Shown in pieces: positions 54,062-63,040 of a stretch of 64,000 nucleotides of DNA. Positions within the stretch are counted from its first letter, which is position 1, and each line of letters begins with the position of its first letter. Under the pieces are notes generated by a model. The model had not been told where the DNA came from. It worked only from the letters and a program-made list of their open reading frames with translations, and did no database searches. The stretch covers positions 1-64,000 of the forward strand of contig NZ_DASVSF010000003.1 of the NCBI RefSeq assembly GCF_036388275.1, written 5' to 3'. Both the position numbers and the translations under genes were made by a program. The DNA is from Longimicrobium sp. Its GTDB lineage: Bacteria > Gemmatimonadota > Gemmatimonadetes > Longimicrobiales > Longimicrobiaceae.

Positions 54062-57000
54062 CTAAGGCGTCCTGGGCCGCGTGGTGCCTTCGGTCCGGTT
54101 GCCGCCCAGGTTCTGGCGGCGGTAGTCGGCCTTCAGGTCCGGCAGGTCCGTCAGGTGCGCCGAGAACGAGAACGACGTGTTGCCGTTGGGGGCGCGCACG
54201 ATGTCGAAGTTGGCCTGCCAGCGGTACAGGTCGCGCTTCAGGTTCAGCACCTGCATGGCGAACTCGTTCTCGGTGATGGAATACTGCGTGTTCCAGTTCA
54301 CCGCCCAGTTGCGCGTGGGATAGAACGTCACGTTCAGCCGCAGGTTCTGGTTGTCGCCCGACAGGCTGCGCCGGGGCACGTCGTCAAGCGGGCTGGGGCG
54401 CTGGCGCTGCAGCGAGTAGCCCACGGACACGTTCCATGGCCCGGCGCCCCCCGTACCCGTGGTCAGCTCCTGCCCCGTCGCCGTCTGCGAGCCGGGCGGG
54501 TCCACCGGGGCAACCCCCTCCTCGGGCGGGGTGTTGCCGCGCTCCGTCCGCCGCTCCCCCTCGTCGGCCCGGGCAAAACCCAGCCAGCGGAAGAGCGCCG
54601 AGTTGGCGCCGAAGCTCACCTGCGTTCCCAACTGGGTGAGGAAGGGCGAGAACCGCCCGCGCCGCGTTCCCACCGTGGTGCCGGAGCCCGCCCGCTCCTC
54701 CTCGAACAGGTCGTGCGCCAGGGTGATGTTCAATCCCCCGAACAGGTCCGAGCGCAGCGTGCTGGACAGGTCGTCCGTCTGGAACCGATAGAACGGCGTC
54801 TCCTGCGTACGGGGCGTGCCCGGCGCCGGGATCAGCGAGCGGTCCGGCCGCGGCGCGAAGTTGTAGGCCAGCGCGCTGGTGTTGATGGCCAGCAGCGTCA
54901 CCTTGCGGTCCTGGTCCGGCGCGTCGCCGCTGACGCCGGGCCGCCCACCCGCCGAGTCGGGCACGGCGGCGGCGGGGTTCCCCGGCGCCGCGGGAAGCCC
55001 CAGGGTGTCGGTCTGCGCGCCGGGGTTGCCCGCGCCTGCGTCCGACGGGTTGCCCGTCCCCGCGCGGGCAATCTGCTCGTTTCGCTCCGACTGCGCGGGG
55101 CGGCGCACCTTGGCCTCGAACGTCTGGTCGAACTGCAGCGTCACCTCGTTCTGCTCGCGTCCGCCCTGCTCGCCGAACACCGCCCGCTGCAGGTCGTTCT
55201 GCGGCACCTGCGGCGAGTACGTGTAGCGCAGCCCCGGGGTGATGTGGTGCCGGATGGCCGAGTACTGGCCGAAGCCGGGAAAGAAGCCGAACAATTCCGT
55301 CTGCAGCCCCGCCCCGAAGTTCACCCGCGGGGTGCCCGCGATGAAGCGGCCGAACGCCTGCTGCTTTTCGACGGAAAGCACCGAGTCGGGGTGGATGATG
55401 GAGTCGCGCCGCACCACCTGCTGCCCGAGGCTGATGTTGGGCGTGAGCCGGGTGGCGCCGATCAGCCGGAACTCGTAGCCGGTGGATGCGCTCCAGTCCA
55501 GCGTCTCGTTGCGGAGCCCGGGAAGAAAGCCCAGGCCGCCGCCGCCGGGGGCGGGGTCCACCAGCAGGCTGTCGATGGAAGCCAGGGACTCGCGGTCGTC
55601 GCGGCTGTAGCGCAGCCCCCCGCCCACCGCGATGGGCCCGATGCGGACGTTGCCCGTGAGGTTGGCCCCGGCCCGCGCATCGTTGGCCAGCCGCCGCTCG
55701 TACGCCTGGTCGCGCGTGTTGCGGTCGTAGTTCACGTCGCCGGTGAGCGTCAGCGACGCGTCGTTGTACCAGCGCAGCGTGCCCTCGCCCGCGGGGAAGA
55801 TGGTGACGGTCTGCGGGCTGATGCTCAGCCGCGAACCCAGCCGGCTGTCGCCCGTGGCGATGTCCTGCCGCAGCTCGGCGCCGCTGCTGATCTGACCCCA
55901 GTCTGCCCGGCGGGTGAGCGAAAAGGTGGAGCTGATCTCGCTCGTCTGCCGCAGCGGGTCGATGGACCGGTTGCGCTCGAACTCGGTGCTCGACGCGTAG
56001 TTGAGCGCGGTGTTCAGGGTGGTGCGCTCGTTGGGCTGCCAGTTTCCGCCGCCGCGCAGGTTGATGCTGTTGGCGCCCTGCTCGCGCCAGAACCGCTGGA
56101 ACGAGAGGTCGGCGTTCATGAAGCGGCGCCGGTTGGTGTACTGGTAGCCCCCGGTCAGCGACATCCACGACTGGCTGCGCCAGTCGAAGGAAACCTGCGC
56201 CCCCGTGTACTCGCTGAGCGCCCAGTAGTACCCGATGTTGCCGATGTGCCGCCCCGTGCCCCGCTCGCCCCGGCCGGGGGCGTCCGTACGGACGATGTCG
56301 GTGATTTCGAACTCCGGGATGAGCACGCCGCTGCGCCGCCCCTTGGCCAGGTCCTGCACGATGAAGGGCAGGATGAAGACGGGCACGTTGCGGAAGTACA
56401 GGTACGCCGGGCGGCCGATCAGCACGCGGTTCCGGATCACCTTCATCCGGTCGACCTTGAAGTGGTACGCGGGCTCCTCGCGCTCGTCGGAGGTGAAGGT
56501 GCTGCTCGTGCCGTACACGCGCGCGCCCTGCTCCTCGGACGTGACGTTGCCCTGCACGTACCAGGTGGCGCCCTCGTCGATGGTCGTCTTGGCCCCGCGC
56601 ACGCTGGCCCGCTCGGCGGCCAGGTCGTAGTAGATCACGTCGCCGGTGATGTCCTGGCCTTCGCCCGTCACGTGGGGCTTGCCGTAGATCTCGACGAAGT
56701 CGCTGAGCTCGCGGTAGACGATGGAGTCGGTGGCGGTGAGCTCCGTTCCCTGCCGGTTGACCACCGCGTTGCCGCGCAGCCGCAGCGTGCGCTCGGCGTT
56801 GCGGAACTCGGCACTGTCGGCCTGATACTCCACGGGCACGTAGCCTTCCAGCTTCAGCAGCTGGTCGATCACGCTGTCCTGCACCACTTCCCGTCGGGCG
56901 GCGCTGTCCTTGGGCACCGTGTCGGCCTGCGGGCGCGGGCGCGCGGGGGCCTGCCCCGTGGGGCGCCCGCGGGGGCTGGTGGGGATCTGCGCCTCGGCGG

Positions 57001-57076
57001 GCGCGGCGGCCAGCGCCAGGGCCAGCAGCGCCAGCCCGGGCGCCAGCGCGCGGGCCGCCATCGGGTACCACTTCAT
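54062..57076 (-). CDS. lptD-like: LptD/OstA-like LPS assembly protein
   Basis: About 1004 residues from the ATG at 57076 (an ATG at 57112, 12 codons earlier, would just abut the tatC stop). Signal peptide ends APAEAQ; an OstA-like N-terminal region (about 65-200) with GNAVVNRQGTELTATDS is followed by a large beta-barrel, as in LptD, which inserts LPS into the outer surface. Low-complexity Gly/Pro/Ala loops (about 650-720) are longer than in well-studied LptDs. The lipid moves from genes of the kind seen at 0.3-9.3 and 28-32 kb. In the same block as tatC and tol genes. Confidence 0.82.
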   Translation of the reverse strand: MKWYPMAARALAPGLALLALALAAAPAEAQIPTSPRGRPTGQAPARPRPQADTVPKDSAARREVVQDSVIDQLLKLEGYVPVEYQADSAEFRNAERTLRLRGNAVVNRQGTELTATDSIVYRELSDFVEIYGKPHVTGEGQDITGDVIYYDLAAERASVRGAKTTIDEGATWYVQGNVTSEEQGARVYGTSSTFTSDEREEPAYHFKVDRMKVIRNRVLIGRPAYLYFRNVPVFILPFIVQDLAKGRRSGVLIPEFEITDIVRTDAPGRGERGTGRHIGNIGYYWALSEYTGAQVSFDWRSQSWMSLTGGYQYTNRRRFMNADLSFQRFWREQGANSINLRGGGNWQPNERTTLNTALNYASSTEFERNRSIDPLRQTSEISSTFSLTRRADWGQISSGAELRQDIATGDSRLGSRLSISPQTVTIFPAGEGTLRWYNDASLTLTGDVNYDRNTRDQAYERRLANDARAGANLTGNVRIGPIAVGGGLRYSRDDRESLASIDSLLVDPAPGGGGLGFLPGLRNETLDWSASTGYEFRLIGATRLTPNISLGQQVVRRDSIIHPDSVLSVEKQQAFGRFIAGTPRVNFGAGLQTELFGFFPGFGQYSAIRHHITPGLRYTYSPQVPQNDLQRAVFGEQGGREQNEVTLQFDQTFEAKVRRPAQSERNEQIARAGTGNPSDAGAGNPGAQTDTLGLPAAPGNPAAAVPDSAGGRPGVSGDAPDQDRKVTLLAINTSALAYNFAPRPDRSLIPAPGTPRTQETPFYRFQTDDLSSTLRSDLFGGLNITLAHDLFEEERAGSGTTVGTRRGRFSPFLTQLGTQVSFGANSALFRWLGFARADEGERRTERGNTPPEEGVAPVDPPGSQTATGQELTTGTGGAGPWNVSVGYSLQRQRPSPLDDVPRRSLSGDNQNLRLNVTFYPTRNWAVNWNTQYSITENEFAMQVLNLKRDLYRWQANFDIVRAPNGNTSFSFSAHLTDLPDLKADYRRQNLGGNRTEGTTRPRTP

Positions 57077-57112
57077 CGACATCGGATTCAATCCCACGAA
57101 AGTCCAGCTCAT

Positions 57113-57880
57113 TCAGGCGCCCGCGGCGGCGTGGGCAAGGCGGCGGCGGGCCACCAGGCGCGACAGCACGATGCTCAGCTCGTACAGCAGGGTCAGCGGC
57201 ACCATCATCATCAGCGTCACGGTGATCACGTCACCCGGGGTGAGCACCGAGGCGACCACGGTGATGCCGGCGATGGCGTGGCGCCGCTTGGAGGCCAGGA
57301 ACTCGGGCGTCACCAGCCCCATGGCCGACAGGATCAGGATGACCACCGGCAGCTCGAAGACGATGCCGAACGCCAGCAGCAGCCGCGTGACCATCGCCAT
57401 ATAGGGGCCCACGACGATGTTTTGTTCCAGGAACCGGGTCTGGAACCCCATCGTGAACTCCAGCGTCACGGGCAGCACGAAGCGGTAGGCCATGTACACG
57501 CCGCCCAGGAACAGGACGACGCCCAGGTACAGCGACGGCACGATTACCCGCTTTTCCGACGGCAGCAGCGCGGGGGCCAGGAACGCCCACACCTGGTAGA
57601 TCACCACGGGCGACGCCAGCACCAGCCCCGTGGTGATCGCCAGCTTCAGGGTGACGAAGAACGGGTCGGTGGGGCTCAGGTACTTGAGCTTTTCGCCGTG
57701 CAGGAACGGCTCGATGGGGCGGATGAGCAGCATCATCACCCCCAGGCGGTCCACCAGCACGAACCCCGCGATGGAGCAGGCGATCACCGCCAGCAGGCTC
57801 CACAGGATGCGCCAGCGCAGCTCCTCGAGGTGGTCGAGGAACGGCATTTCGCCGGGCCGGCTGCTCTGGAAGATTCCCAT
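57113..57880 (-). CDS. tatC: Sec-independent protein translocase TatC
   Basis: 255 residues, six hydrophobic stretches, as usual. The N-terminal PFLDHLEELRWRI carries the conserved Glu for twin-arginine signal binding. TatC with TatA and TatB exports folded proteins. No tatA or tatB is nearby. ATG at 57880; a stem-loop lies between it and nrdR, so it may have its own promoter. Confidence 0.95.
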   Translation of the reverse strand: MGIFQSSRPGEMPFLDHLEELRWRILWSLLAVIACSIAGFVLVDRLGVMMLLIRPIEPFLHGEKLKYLSPTDPFFVTLKLAITTGLVLASPVVIYQVWAFLAPALLPSEKRVIVPSLYLGVVLFLGGVYMAYRFVLPVTLEFTMGFQTRFLEQNIVVGPYMAMVTRLLLAFGIVFELPVVILILSAMGLVTPEFLASKRRHAIAGITVVASVLTPGDVITVTLMMMVPLTLLYELSIVLSRLVARRRLAHAAAGA

Positions 57881-57904
57881 CGTTCCCTGAAAGAAAACCA
57901 GAAG

Positions 57905-57928
57905 CGGGCGCGGCCCTCCGCGCCCGCC
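57905..57928 (-). terminator. Terminator between nrdR and tatC
   Basis: GCGGGCGCGG / CCGCGCCCGC form a perfect 10-bp stem with a 4-nt loop; the minus strand continues TTCTGGTTTTC. It follows nrdR (stop at 57935) by 6 nt. Confidence 0.75.
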
Positions 57929-57934
57929 GAATCG

Positions 57935-58483
57935 TCAGTTCCCCGCCTGCCCCGCGCCCTCGTCCTCGTCGTCGGCTCCCAGGCCGGGGAGCTCGAACTC
58001 GGGCTGCACCTTGCGGTACTCGCGCCGCGTCTGCTTGTCGCGCAGGTCGCGGAACTCCAGCAGGAACTCTTCCGGGTCCTGGAAGTTGCGGTAGACGGAC
58101 GCGAAGCGCACGTAGGCGATGTGGTCGCGGCGCTTCAGCCGGTCCATCACCATCTCGCCGATCTCCTTGCTCCCCGCCTCGCCGCTTTCGCGCCGGTCCA
58201 GCTCGCGCTCGATCTCCTCGACGATGCGGTCGATCTCGGCCGGGGTCACCGGGCGCTTGGCCGTGGCGATCTGCAGGCTGGTCAGCAGCTTGCGCCGGTC
58301 GAACGGCTCGCGCTCCCCGTCGCGCTTGAGCACCTGCAGGGGCCGCTCCTCGATGTACTCGTACGTCGTGAAGCGGCGCTCGCACTTCAGGCACTCGCGG
58401 CGGCGGCGCACGGCGCGGCCCTCGCGCACGCTGCGCGAGTCGACCACGCGGTCGTCGGTGTGGTGGCAGAACGGGCAGCGCAC
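57935..58483 (-). CDS. nrdR: Ribonucleotide reductase repressor NrdR
   Basis: 182 residues. Zinc ribbon with Cys3, Cys6, Cys31 and Cys34, then an ATP-cone (about 49-139) that senses ATP/dATP. NrdR represses nrd genes when dATP is high; no nrd gene is in the window. The acidic tail after residue 150 is an extension beyond the usual 150-residue length. A 47-nt gap leads to cpoB. Confidence 0.95.
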   Translation of the reverse strand: MRCPFCHHTDDRVVDSRSVREGRAVRRRRECLKCERRFTTYEYIEERPLQVLKRDGEREPFDRRKLLTSLQIATAKRPVTPAEIDRIVEEIERELDRRESGEAGSKEIGEMVMDRLKRRDHIAYVRFASVYRNFQDPEEFLLEFRDLRDKQTRREYRKVQPEFELPGLGADDEDEGAGQAGN

Positions 58484-58530
58484 GGCCTAGAACCCCGCCG
58501 GGGCGCCCGGGTTCACCGGAGCGGCCTGGA

Positions 58531-59283
58531 TCACCGGGTCCCCAGCCGCTGAAGCTCGGTGCGGGCCTCGGCTGCCTCGGGGCTGCGGGGGAACCGCTGC
58601 ACCACCTGGTTCAGCCGGGTGCGGGCCTGCGTGCGGTTGCCGCGCCCCAGCTCCAGCCGCCCGATCCGCAGCAGCGCCGCCGGCGCCCGGGCCGAGGTGG
58701 CGTGCTCGCTCAGCACCCGCTCGTACGCGGTGATGGCGGCCGGCACGTCGCGCGCCTGCTCGTAGCTCTGCCCGATGTTGTACTGCGCGTCCGGGGCCAG
58801 CCGGTGCTCGGGGGCGGCGCGCAGGAACTCCTCGAAGCCGCCCCGCGCCGTGGCGACCGACCCGCGCCGCAGGGCCGCGAGCGCCGCGTCGAACAGTTCC
58901 TGCGGGTCGGCCGCTTCTTCCTGGGGCGCTGCGTCGGCGCGCTGGGCGGCGGCCTGGGCGCGCCGGGCCTCTTCGGCGGCGGTGTCGACCTGGCGACGGA
59001 GTGCGCCCAGCTGCGCCTGGTTCTGTCCGCTCAGCTCCTGGATCTGCACCAGCTGGCGGTCGATGGCCACCAGCCGGTTGGCCAGGTCGCCGCGCAGCCG
59101 GACGTTCTGGTCGCTGAGGCTGTCGAGCATGGCCTCGGTGCGCGCGATCAGCACGGTCACCATGGAGTCCTGCCGGGCCTGCTGCGAGGCCATTCCCAGC
59201 TGCAGGTCGCGGATGTCCTGCTTGGTGGCGATGCAGCCGGCCAGCAGGGGAAAGGCGAGCGCCGCCAGCGCCGCGCGCCTCAT
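58531..59283 (-). CDS. cpoB: CpoB/YbgF-type Tol-Pal-associated TPR protein
   Basis: 250 residues. Signal ends LLAGC, so this copy is probably a lipoprotein, whereas CpoB of enterics is soluble. A coiled-coil (about 20-110) is followed by TPR repeats (about 125-248, for example LFDAALAALRRGSVATARGGF and APDAQYNIGQSYEQA). It links Tol-Pal with peptidoglycan synthesis. ATG overlaps the pal stop by 4 nt. Confidence 0.88.
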   Translation of the reverse strand: MRRAALAALAFPLLAGCIATKQDIRDLQLGMASQQARQDSMVTVLIARTEAMLDSLSDQNVRLRGDLANRLVAIDRQLVQIQELSGQNQAQLGALRRQVDTAAEEARRAQAAAQRADAAPQEEAADPQELFDAALAALRRGSVATARGGFEEFLRAAPEHRLAPDAQYNIGQSYEQARDVPAAITAYERVLSEHATSARAPAALLRIGRLELGRGNRTQARTRLNQVVQRFPRSPEAAEARTELQRLGTR

Positions 59284-59888
59284 CGCAGCTCCTGTGGCAC
59301 CACGCGCACCTCGCCGGCCGCGATGGCGAACTCCACGCGCCGGTTGCGCGCGAACGCATCTTCGCCCTCGCCCTCGGCCAGCGGGCGCTCCTTGCCCAGG
59401 CTGACGGTGGTGAAGCGGTCGGCGTTCACGCCGTAGTTGGCCAGGTACGCGCGCACCGCCTCGGCGCGGCGCTGGCCCAGCGCCAGGTTGTATTCGGTGC
59501 TGCCGCGCTGGTCGGCGTGGCCTTCCACGCGCAGCCGGACGCCGGGGTTGGCCTGCAGCACGGCGGCCTTGAGCTGAAGGATCTCCGCCGCGGTGGGGGT
59601 GATCTCGTTGCTGTCGTACTCGAAGAAGACGATCTCGGTGAGCACCTCGCGGGCCCCCGCGGTTTCGCGCGCCAGGCGCTCGCGTTCCGTCCGCTCACGC
59701 TCGGCGCGGTCGCGCTCGGCGGTCTCGCGGTCATTCGCGAGGCGGATGGAGTCCGCGCGCGCGCGGTCGGCGGCGCTCTCGGTCGTGGCGTCCGGGGTGG
59801 GCGCGGTGGTGACGGCCGGGCGCTTCTTGCATGCGCCCAGGGCCATGACGGGAACGAGGGCGATGACCACGGCGTGGCGAAGGTTCAT
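59280..59888 (-). CDS. pal: Peptidoglycan-associated lipoprotein Pal
   Basis: 202 residues. Lipobox LGAC (about 17-20), a charged Glu/Arg-rich linker (about 40-90), then an OmpA-like domain with FFEYDSNEITP, RVEGHADQRGSTEYN and RRVEFAI, holding the residues that bind meso-DAP. ATG at 59888 has AGGAG 8 nt upstream. The gap to tolB (59889-60399) is filled with repeats, unlike the tight operon elsewhere. Confidence 0.95.
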   Translation of the reverse strand: MNLRHAVVIALVPVMALGACKKRPAVTTAPTPDATTESAADRARADSIRLANDRETAERDRAERERTERERLARETAGAREVLTEIVFFEYDSNEITPTAAEILQLKAAVLQANPGVRLRVEGHADQRGSTEYNLALGQRRAEAVRAYLANYGVNADRFTTVSLGKERPLAEGEGEDAFARNRRVEFAIAAGEVRVVPQELR

Positions 59889-59929
59889 TCGGTTTCTCCT
59901 GGCGTTTGGTGCGGTGCTGCGTGTGATGG

Positions 59930-60395
59930 TTCCCCCTCCCCCGGCCCCTCCCCCGCTGCGCAGGGGAGGGGGAGACCTGAATCGCGCTCTGGCTGAGACT
60001 GGCGCATGCCGCAGCCGCCCCCCTCTCCCGGCCTCTCCCCCATAAACCCCATGGGGGAGAGGAGAATTCGATTGCGCTCCGGCTGGCCCCGCACACTCGA
60101 CTGGCTCCCTTCCCCAGCGCAATTTGCGAGGGAAGGGCTGGGGATGGGGGGCGCCCGCCCGAGCACCGGACCTGCCCACCCACGCCTCGACCTGGGGTGT
60201 ACCCCCTCTCCCACGCTGTTTGTGGGAGAGGGTGGCACGCGTGTCAGCGCGGCCGGGTGAGGGCCCCACGGCAGCCGAGGCCTCGGCTACGGTGACCGCT
60301 GCCGCGCCCGGGCTGGTACGTGCCCCAGGCTAGATCCTTCGGCCCGCGACGTCTCTGCTACGGGCTAATTCCCCGCGCCTGGGCCTTCAGGATGA
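59930..60395. repeat. Array of hairpin repeats between tolB and pal
   Basis: Four hairpin modules at about 59937-59972, 60024-60062, 60107-60150 and 60201-60231. The last begins a unit that matches 26-305 (about 95% over 26-140). The final part contains TAGATCCTTCG and a tail ending CAGGATGACAGATT at about 60388-60402, reaching the tolB stop. Module types match those at 9300-9560, 13601-13766 and 28441-28712. Nothing coding is evident. Confidence 0.8.
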
Positions 60396-60399
60396 CAGA

Positions 60400-61713
60400 T
60401 TACCGTCCCCCGCCGAGGCGCATCAGCGTCCCCGACCAGTCGGGCAGACCGAAGCCGCGGCCGCCGACCAGCTTGCGGACGTTCCCCGTCACCGTGTCGA
60501 GCACGAACAGCCCACCCCCTTCGCGGTCCGGCGAGGCGAACACCAGGTGCCGTCCGTCCGGCGCCCAGCTGGGGTCCTCGTTGGTGGAGCGGTCGGTCAG
60601 CACCCGCGGACGTCCTCCATCTGCGCTCACCGCCACGATCTGCATCACCCCGTTCACCCGCGTGTGGTACGCGATCACCGGCCCCACCGGCGACCAGTCG
60701 GGCGAGGTGCTGTAGGCGCGCCGCCCGTAGGTGTAGTCCGAGACCAGCCGAGGCTCGCCGCCCAGCGCCATCACGTAGATCTGCGGCTCGCCCAGGCGGT
60801 CGCTGACGAAGGCGACGCGGCGCCCGTCCGGCGACCACGTGGGCGACAGGTTGTCGTACCCGCGCCCGCGCGTGTGCTGCTGCAGCCCGCCTGGCCCGCC
60901 GATCGTGGCGATCTCGGTGTTTCCCGCCACGGTGGTCGCGAATGCCACCGTGCGCCCGTCCGGCGCGTACGAGGGCGTGATGTTGATCCCGGCGCGGTCG
61001 GAGAGCACGCGGTCCGCCCCCGTCGACAGGTCGCGCTCGTACAGCAGCGGCGCGTCCGCGCGAAAGCTGGTGTAGGCGATACGCCCGCCGTCCGGCGACC
61101 ACGCGGGCGAAAGCGCGATGGAACCGTCGCTGGTGATACGCGTCAGGTTCTCGCCGTCGCTGTCGACCGCGTAGATCTCCTTGCTGCCGCGCCCCTGCGT
61201 GACGAAGGCGATGCGCGACGCGGCCATCCCCGGCTCGCCCGTGGCCCAGCGCACCACCTGGTCGGCCGCGGCGTGGGCGGCCATCCGAAACCCGCGCGCG
61301 TCCGCCGCCGGGATGGGGAACGTGCCCTCGCCCTTCTTCTGCCCGTAGACGGCGTCGTACAGCGTCAGCGTCAGGCTGGAGCCGCCCGCGCGCGGGGCCA
61401 CGCTTCCCGCCAGCACCCAGTCGGCACCGCGCTCGCTCCACAGGTCCAGGTTCACCGGCTCGCCCGCGCGTGCGCCGGTCGCTTCGCGCACCTGGAAACG
61501 ATCGCTGAACTGCAGGTCGCGCTGCACGATGGCGCGCACCGCCTCGCCCCCCGCCCCGCCGAAGGGCAGGACCACGAAGCCGGACGCCGCCTGCGTTTCG
61601 TACGTCGTGCGAAGCTGCACCACCACGGAGTCCTGCGCCCGCGCCGGCGCGAACGCCAGCACGGCGGCGGCCATGGCCAGGAAAAGGCGGGTGGATCGTT
61701 GAACCACGGTCAT
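60400..61713 (-). CDS. tolB: TolB, periplasmic beta-propeller
   Basis: 437 residues. Signal peptide ends ARAQ, then an N-terminal alpha/beta domain and six propeller blades with recurring WSPDGGRIAYTS-type motifs (for example ALSPAWSPDG, SPTWSPDGRRVAFVS). TolB joins Pal and OmpA-like proteins during division. ATG at 61713 overlaps the upstream stop by one base (TGATG). Its C-terminus and stop lie at the edge of the repeat array. Confidence 0.95.
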   Translation of the reverse strand: MTVVQRSTRLFLAMAAAVLAFAPARAQDSVVVQLRTTYETQAASGFVVLPFGGAGGEAVRAIVQRDLQFSDRFQVREATGARAGEPVNLDLWSERGADWVLAGSVAPRAGGSSLTLTLYDAVYGQKKGEGTFPIPAADARGFRMAAHAAADQVVRWATGEPGMAASRIAFVTQGRGSKEIYAVDSDGENLTRITSDGSIALSPAWSPDGGRIAYTSFRADAPLLYERDLSTGADRVLSDRAGINITPSYAPDGRTVAFATTVAGNTEIATIGGPGGLQQHTRGRGYDNLSPTWSPDGRRVAFVSDRLGEPQIYVMALGGEPRLVSDYTYGRRAYSTSPDWSPVGPVIAYHTRVNGVMQIVAVSADGGRPRVLTDRSTNEDPSWAPDGRHLVFASPDREGGGLFVLDTVTGNVRKLVGGRGFGLPDWSGTLMRLGGGR

Positions 61714-62621
61714 CACAGCATTTCGGGAGTGATCAGGACGCACACGGGAAGCTCTTCGACGCTGAACCCGGCGGGAAGCGTCCCAAACGCCTTGCGGTTG
61801 CCGGCCTGCTCCGCCGCCTCCATCAGCGCCAGGCGAAAGGCCGCGCCACCACGCACGTCCCTCGTGGCAATCTCCGCCACCGAACCGTCGCGCATGATGC
61901 GGAAGCACACGTTGCCGCTGCCGCCCGACGCCGACTCCGGAGCGCGGAAGAACCGCCGCACCTGCCGGACGATGTTCGTGCAGTACCCCGCGGTGGGGCA
62001 GCGCACCCCGCGGCTGCTGATGGTCAGCCCCTCGCCGCCGGGGCTGTTCGCGTCGGCGTTCCGCCCCGTCGCCGGCCCCGTGCGCGTTCCCTCGCCCCGC
62101 GAGCGGCTCGCATCGTTCCCCGTCCCGCTCTGCCCCGAGCCCGGCTGCGTCGCCGGTGGCCGATTCGGTGTGGACGGCGTGGTGCGGGGCGGCGTGGACG
62201 GTGTCGTCCTCGGCGGCGTCGGATTGGGCCGCGGCGGCGTGGGACGCGGGGGCGTCGGGCGCTCCGGGGTCTTTCTAGGCTCGGGAGCCTTCTCAGGTTC
62301 CTTCGGCGCGCTCTTCTCTGGAACCGGTGGCGCGGGTTCCGGCTCCGGCGCGGGCGGCTCCGGCGCAGGTTCGGGTTCAGCCGCGGCGGCCGGGGCGGGC
62401 TCCGGCGCGATGGGGCCGGGCTCCTGGTTGGCCATGGCCTCGGGGAGCGGCTCGCCTTCCACGTTGGGCCGCTCCGAGACGATGTCCACCGCGTAGACCT
62501 TCATCTTCGGCGGCTTGGGATCGGCCCCCGTGAACGCCATGAGGACGACGGCCAGTCCGTGCAGCGCCAGCGACGCCAGCACGGCCCCGGGCATCCGGCC
62601 TCCCTCGCGGCGCCTGGCCAT
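61713..62621 (-). CDS. TolA/TonB-type periplasm-spanning protein
   Basis: 302 residues: one N-terminal membrane helix (about 10-28), a long Pro/Glu/Ala-rich spacer (about 60-170, PEPAPEPPAPEPEP), then a small C-terminal domain (about 200-302) with Cys residues (RCPTAGYCTN, GNVCFRI). The place in the tol operon matches TolA, though the C-terminal domain also looks TonB-like. It would bridge TolQ/R to TolB-Pal. GTG or ATG choice: ATG at 62621. Confidence 0.85.
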   Translation of the reverse strand: MARRREGGRMPGAVLASLALHGLAVVLMAFTGADPKPPKMKVYAVDIVSERPNVEGEPLPEAMANQEPGPIAPEPAPAAAAEPEPAPEPPAPEPEPAPPVPEKSAPKEPEKAPEPRKTPERPTPPRPTPPRPNPTPPRTTPSTPPRTTPSTPNRPPATQPGSGQSGTGNDASRSRGEGTRTGPATGRNADANSPGGEGLTISSRGVRCPTAGYCTNIVRQVRRFFRAPESASGGSGNVCFRIMRDGSVAEIATRDVRGGAAFRLALMEAAEQAGNRKAFGTLPAGFSVEELPVCVLITPEML

Positions 62622-62623
62622 GG

Positions 62624-63040
62624 CTACTGCTGTCCCGGCTCGGGCTCGGCGATGAGGCCGACGGAGGCTACGTCCGCCGCCTTCATCAATCCGAGCACCT
62701 GGATCACCTTGCCGTAGGGCACCCCGTCGTCCGCGCGCAGATACACGCTGGTGGCGCCCTTCTCCTTGACCATCGCCGGAAACTGCCGCTCGAACTCGTC
62801 CAGCCGCACCGCCGCCTCGCCGATGAACACCTGGCCCGCCTTGTCGACCGTCACCGTCAGCCCCTCGTTGGAGGGGACCGACTGGGTGCGCGCCTTGGGC
62901 ATGGTGATCTCTACCCCGCCCTGCATCATGGGAGCGGTCATCATGAAGATCACCAGCAGCGTCAGCGCCACGTCCACCAGGGAGGTGACGTTGATCTCGG
63001 CCGTGATGCCCGATTCGTGGCGGTTGCGGCGGCGCGGCAC
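62624..63040 (-). CDS. tolR: TolR/ExbD-type biopolymer transport protein
   Basis: 138 residues. One membrane helix (about 20-40) with the essential Asp in VTSLVDVALTLLV, then a periplasmic domain. GTG at 63040 overlaps the tolQ stop by one base (TAGTG). With TolQ it forms the proton-driven motor. Confidence 0.92.
   Translation of the reverse strand: MPRRRNRHESGITAEINVTSLVDVALTLLVIFMMTAPMMQGGVEITMPKARTQSVPSNEGLTVTVDKAGQVFIGEAAVRLDEFERQFPAMVKEKGATSVYLRADDGVPYGKVIQVLGLMKAADVASVGLIAEPEPGQQ

Noticed and set aside
53987..58552. A 1521-codon open frame on the plus strand
   Set aside because: It is a shadow of lptD-like, tatC and nrdR on the minus strand. It is rich in Arg, Ala and His as expected of antisense reading in GC-rich DNA, and has no family motif.
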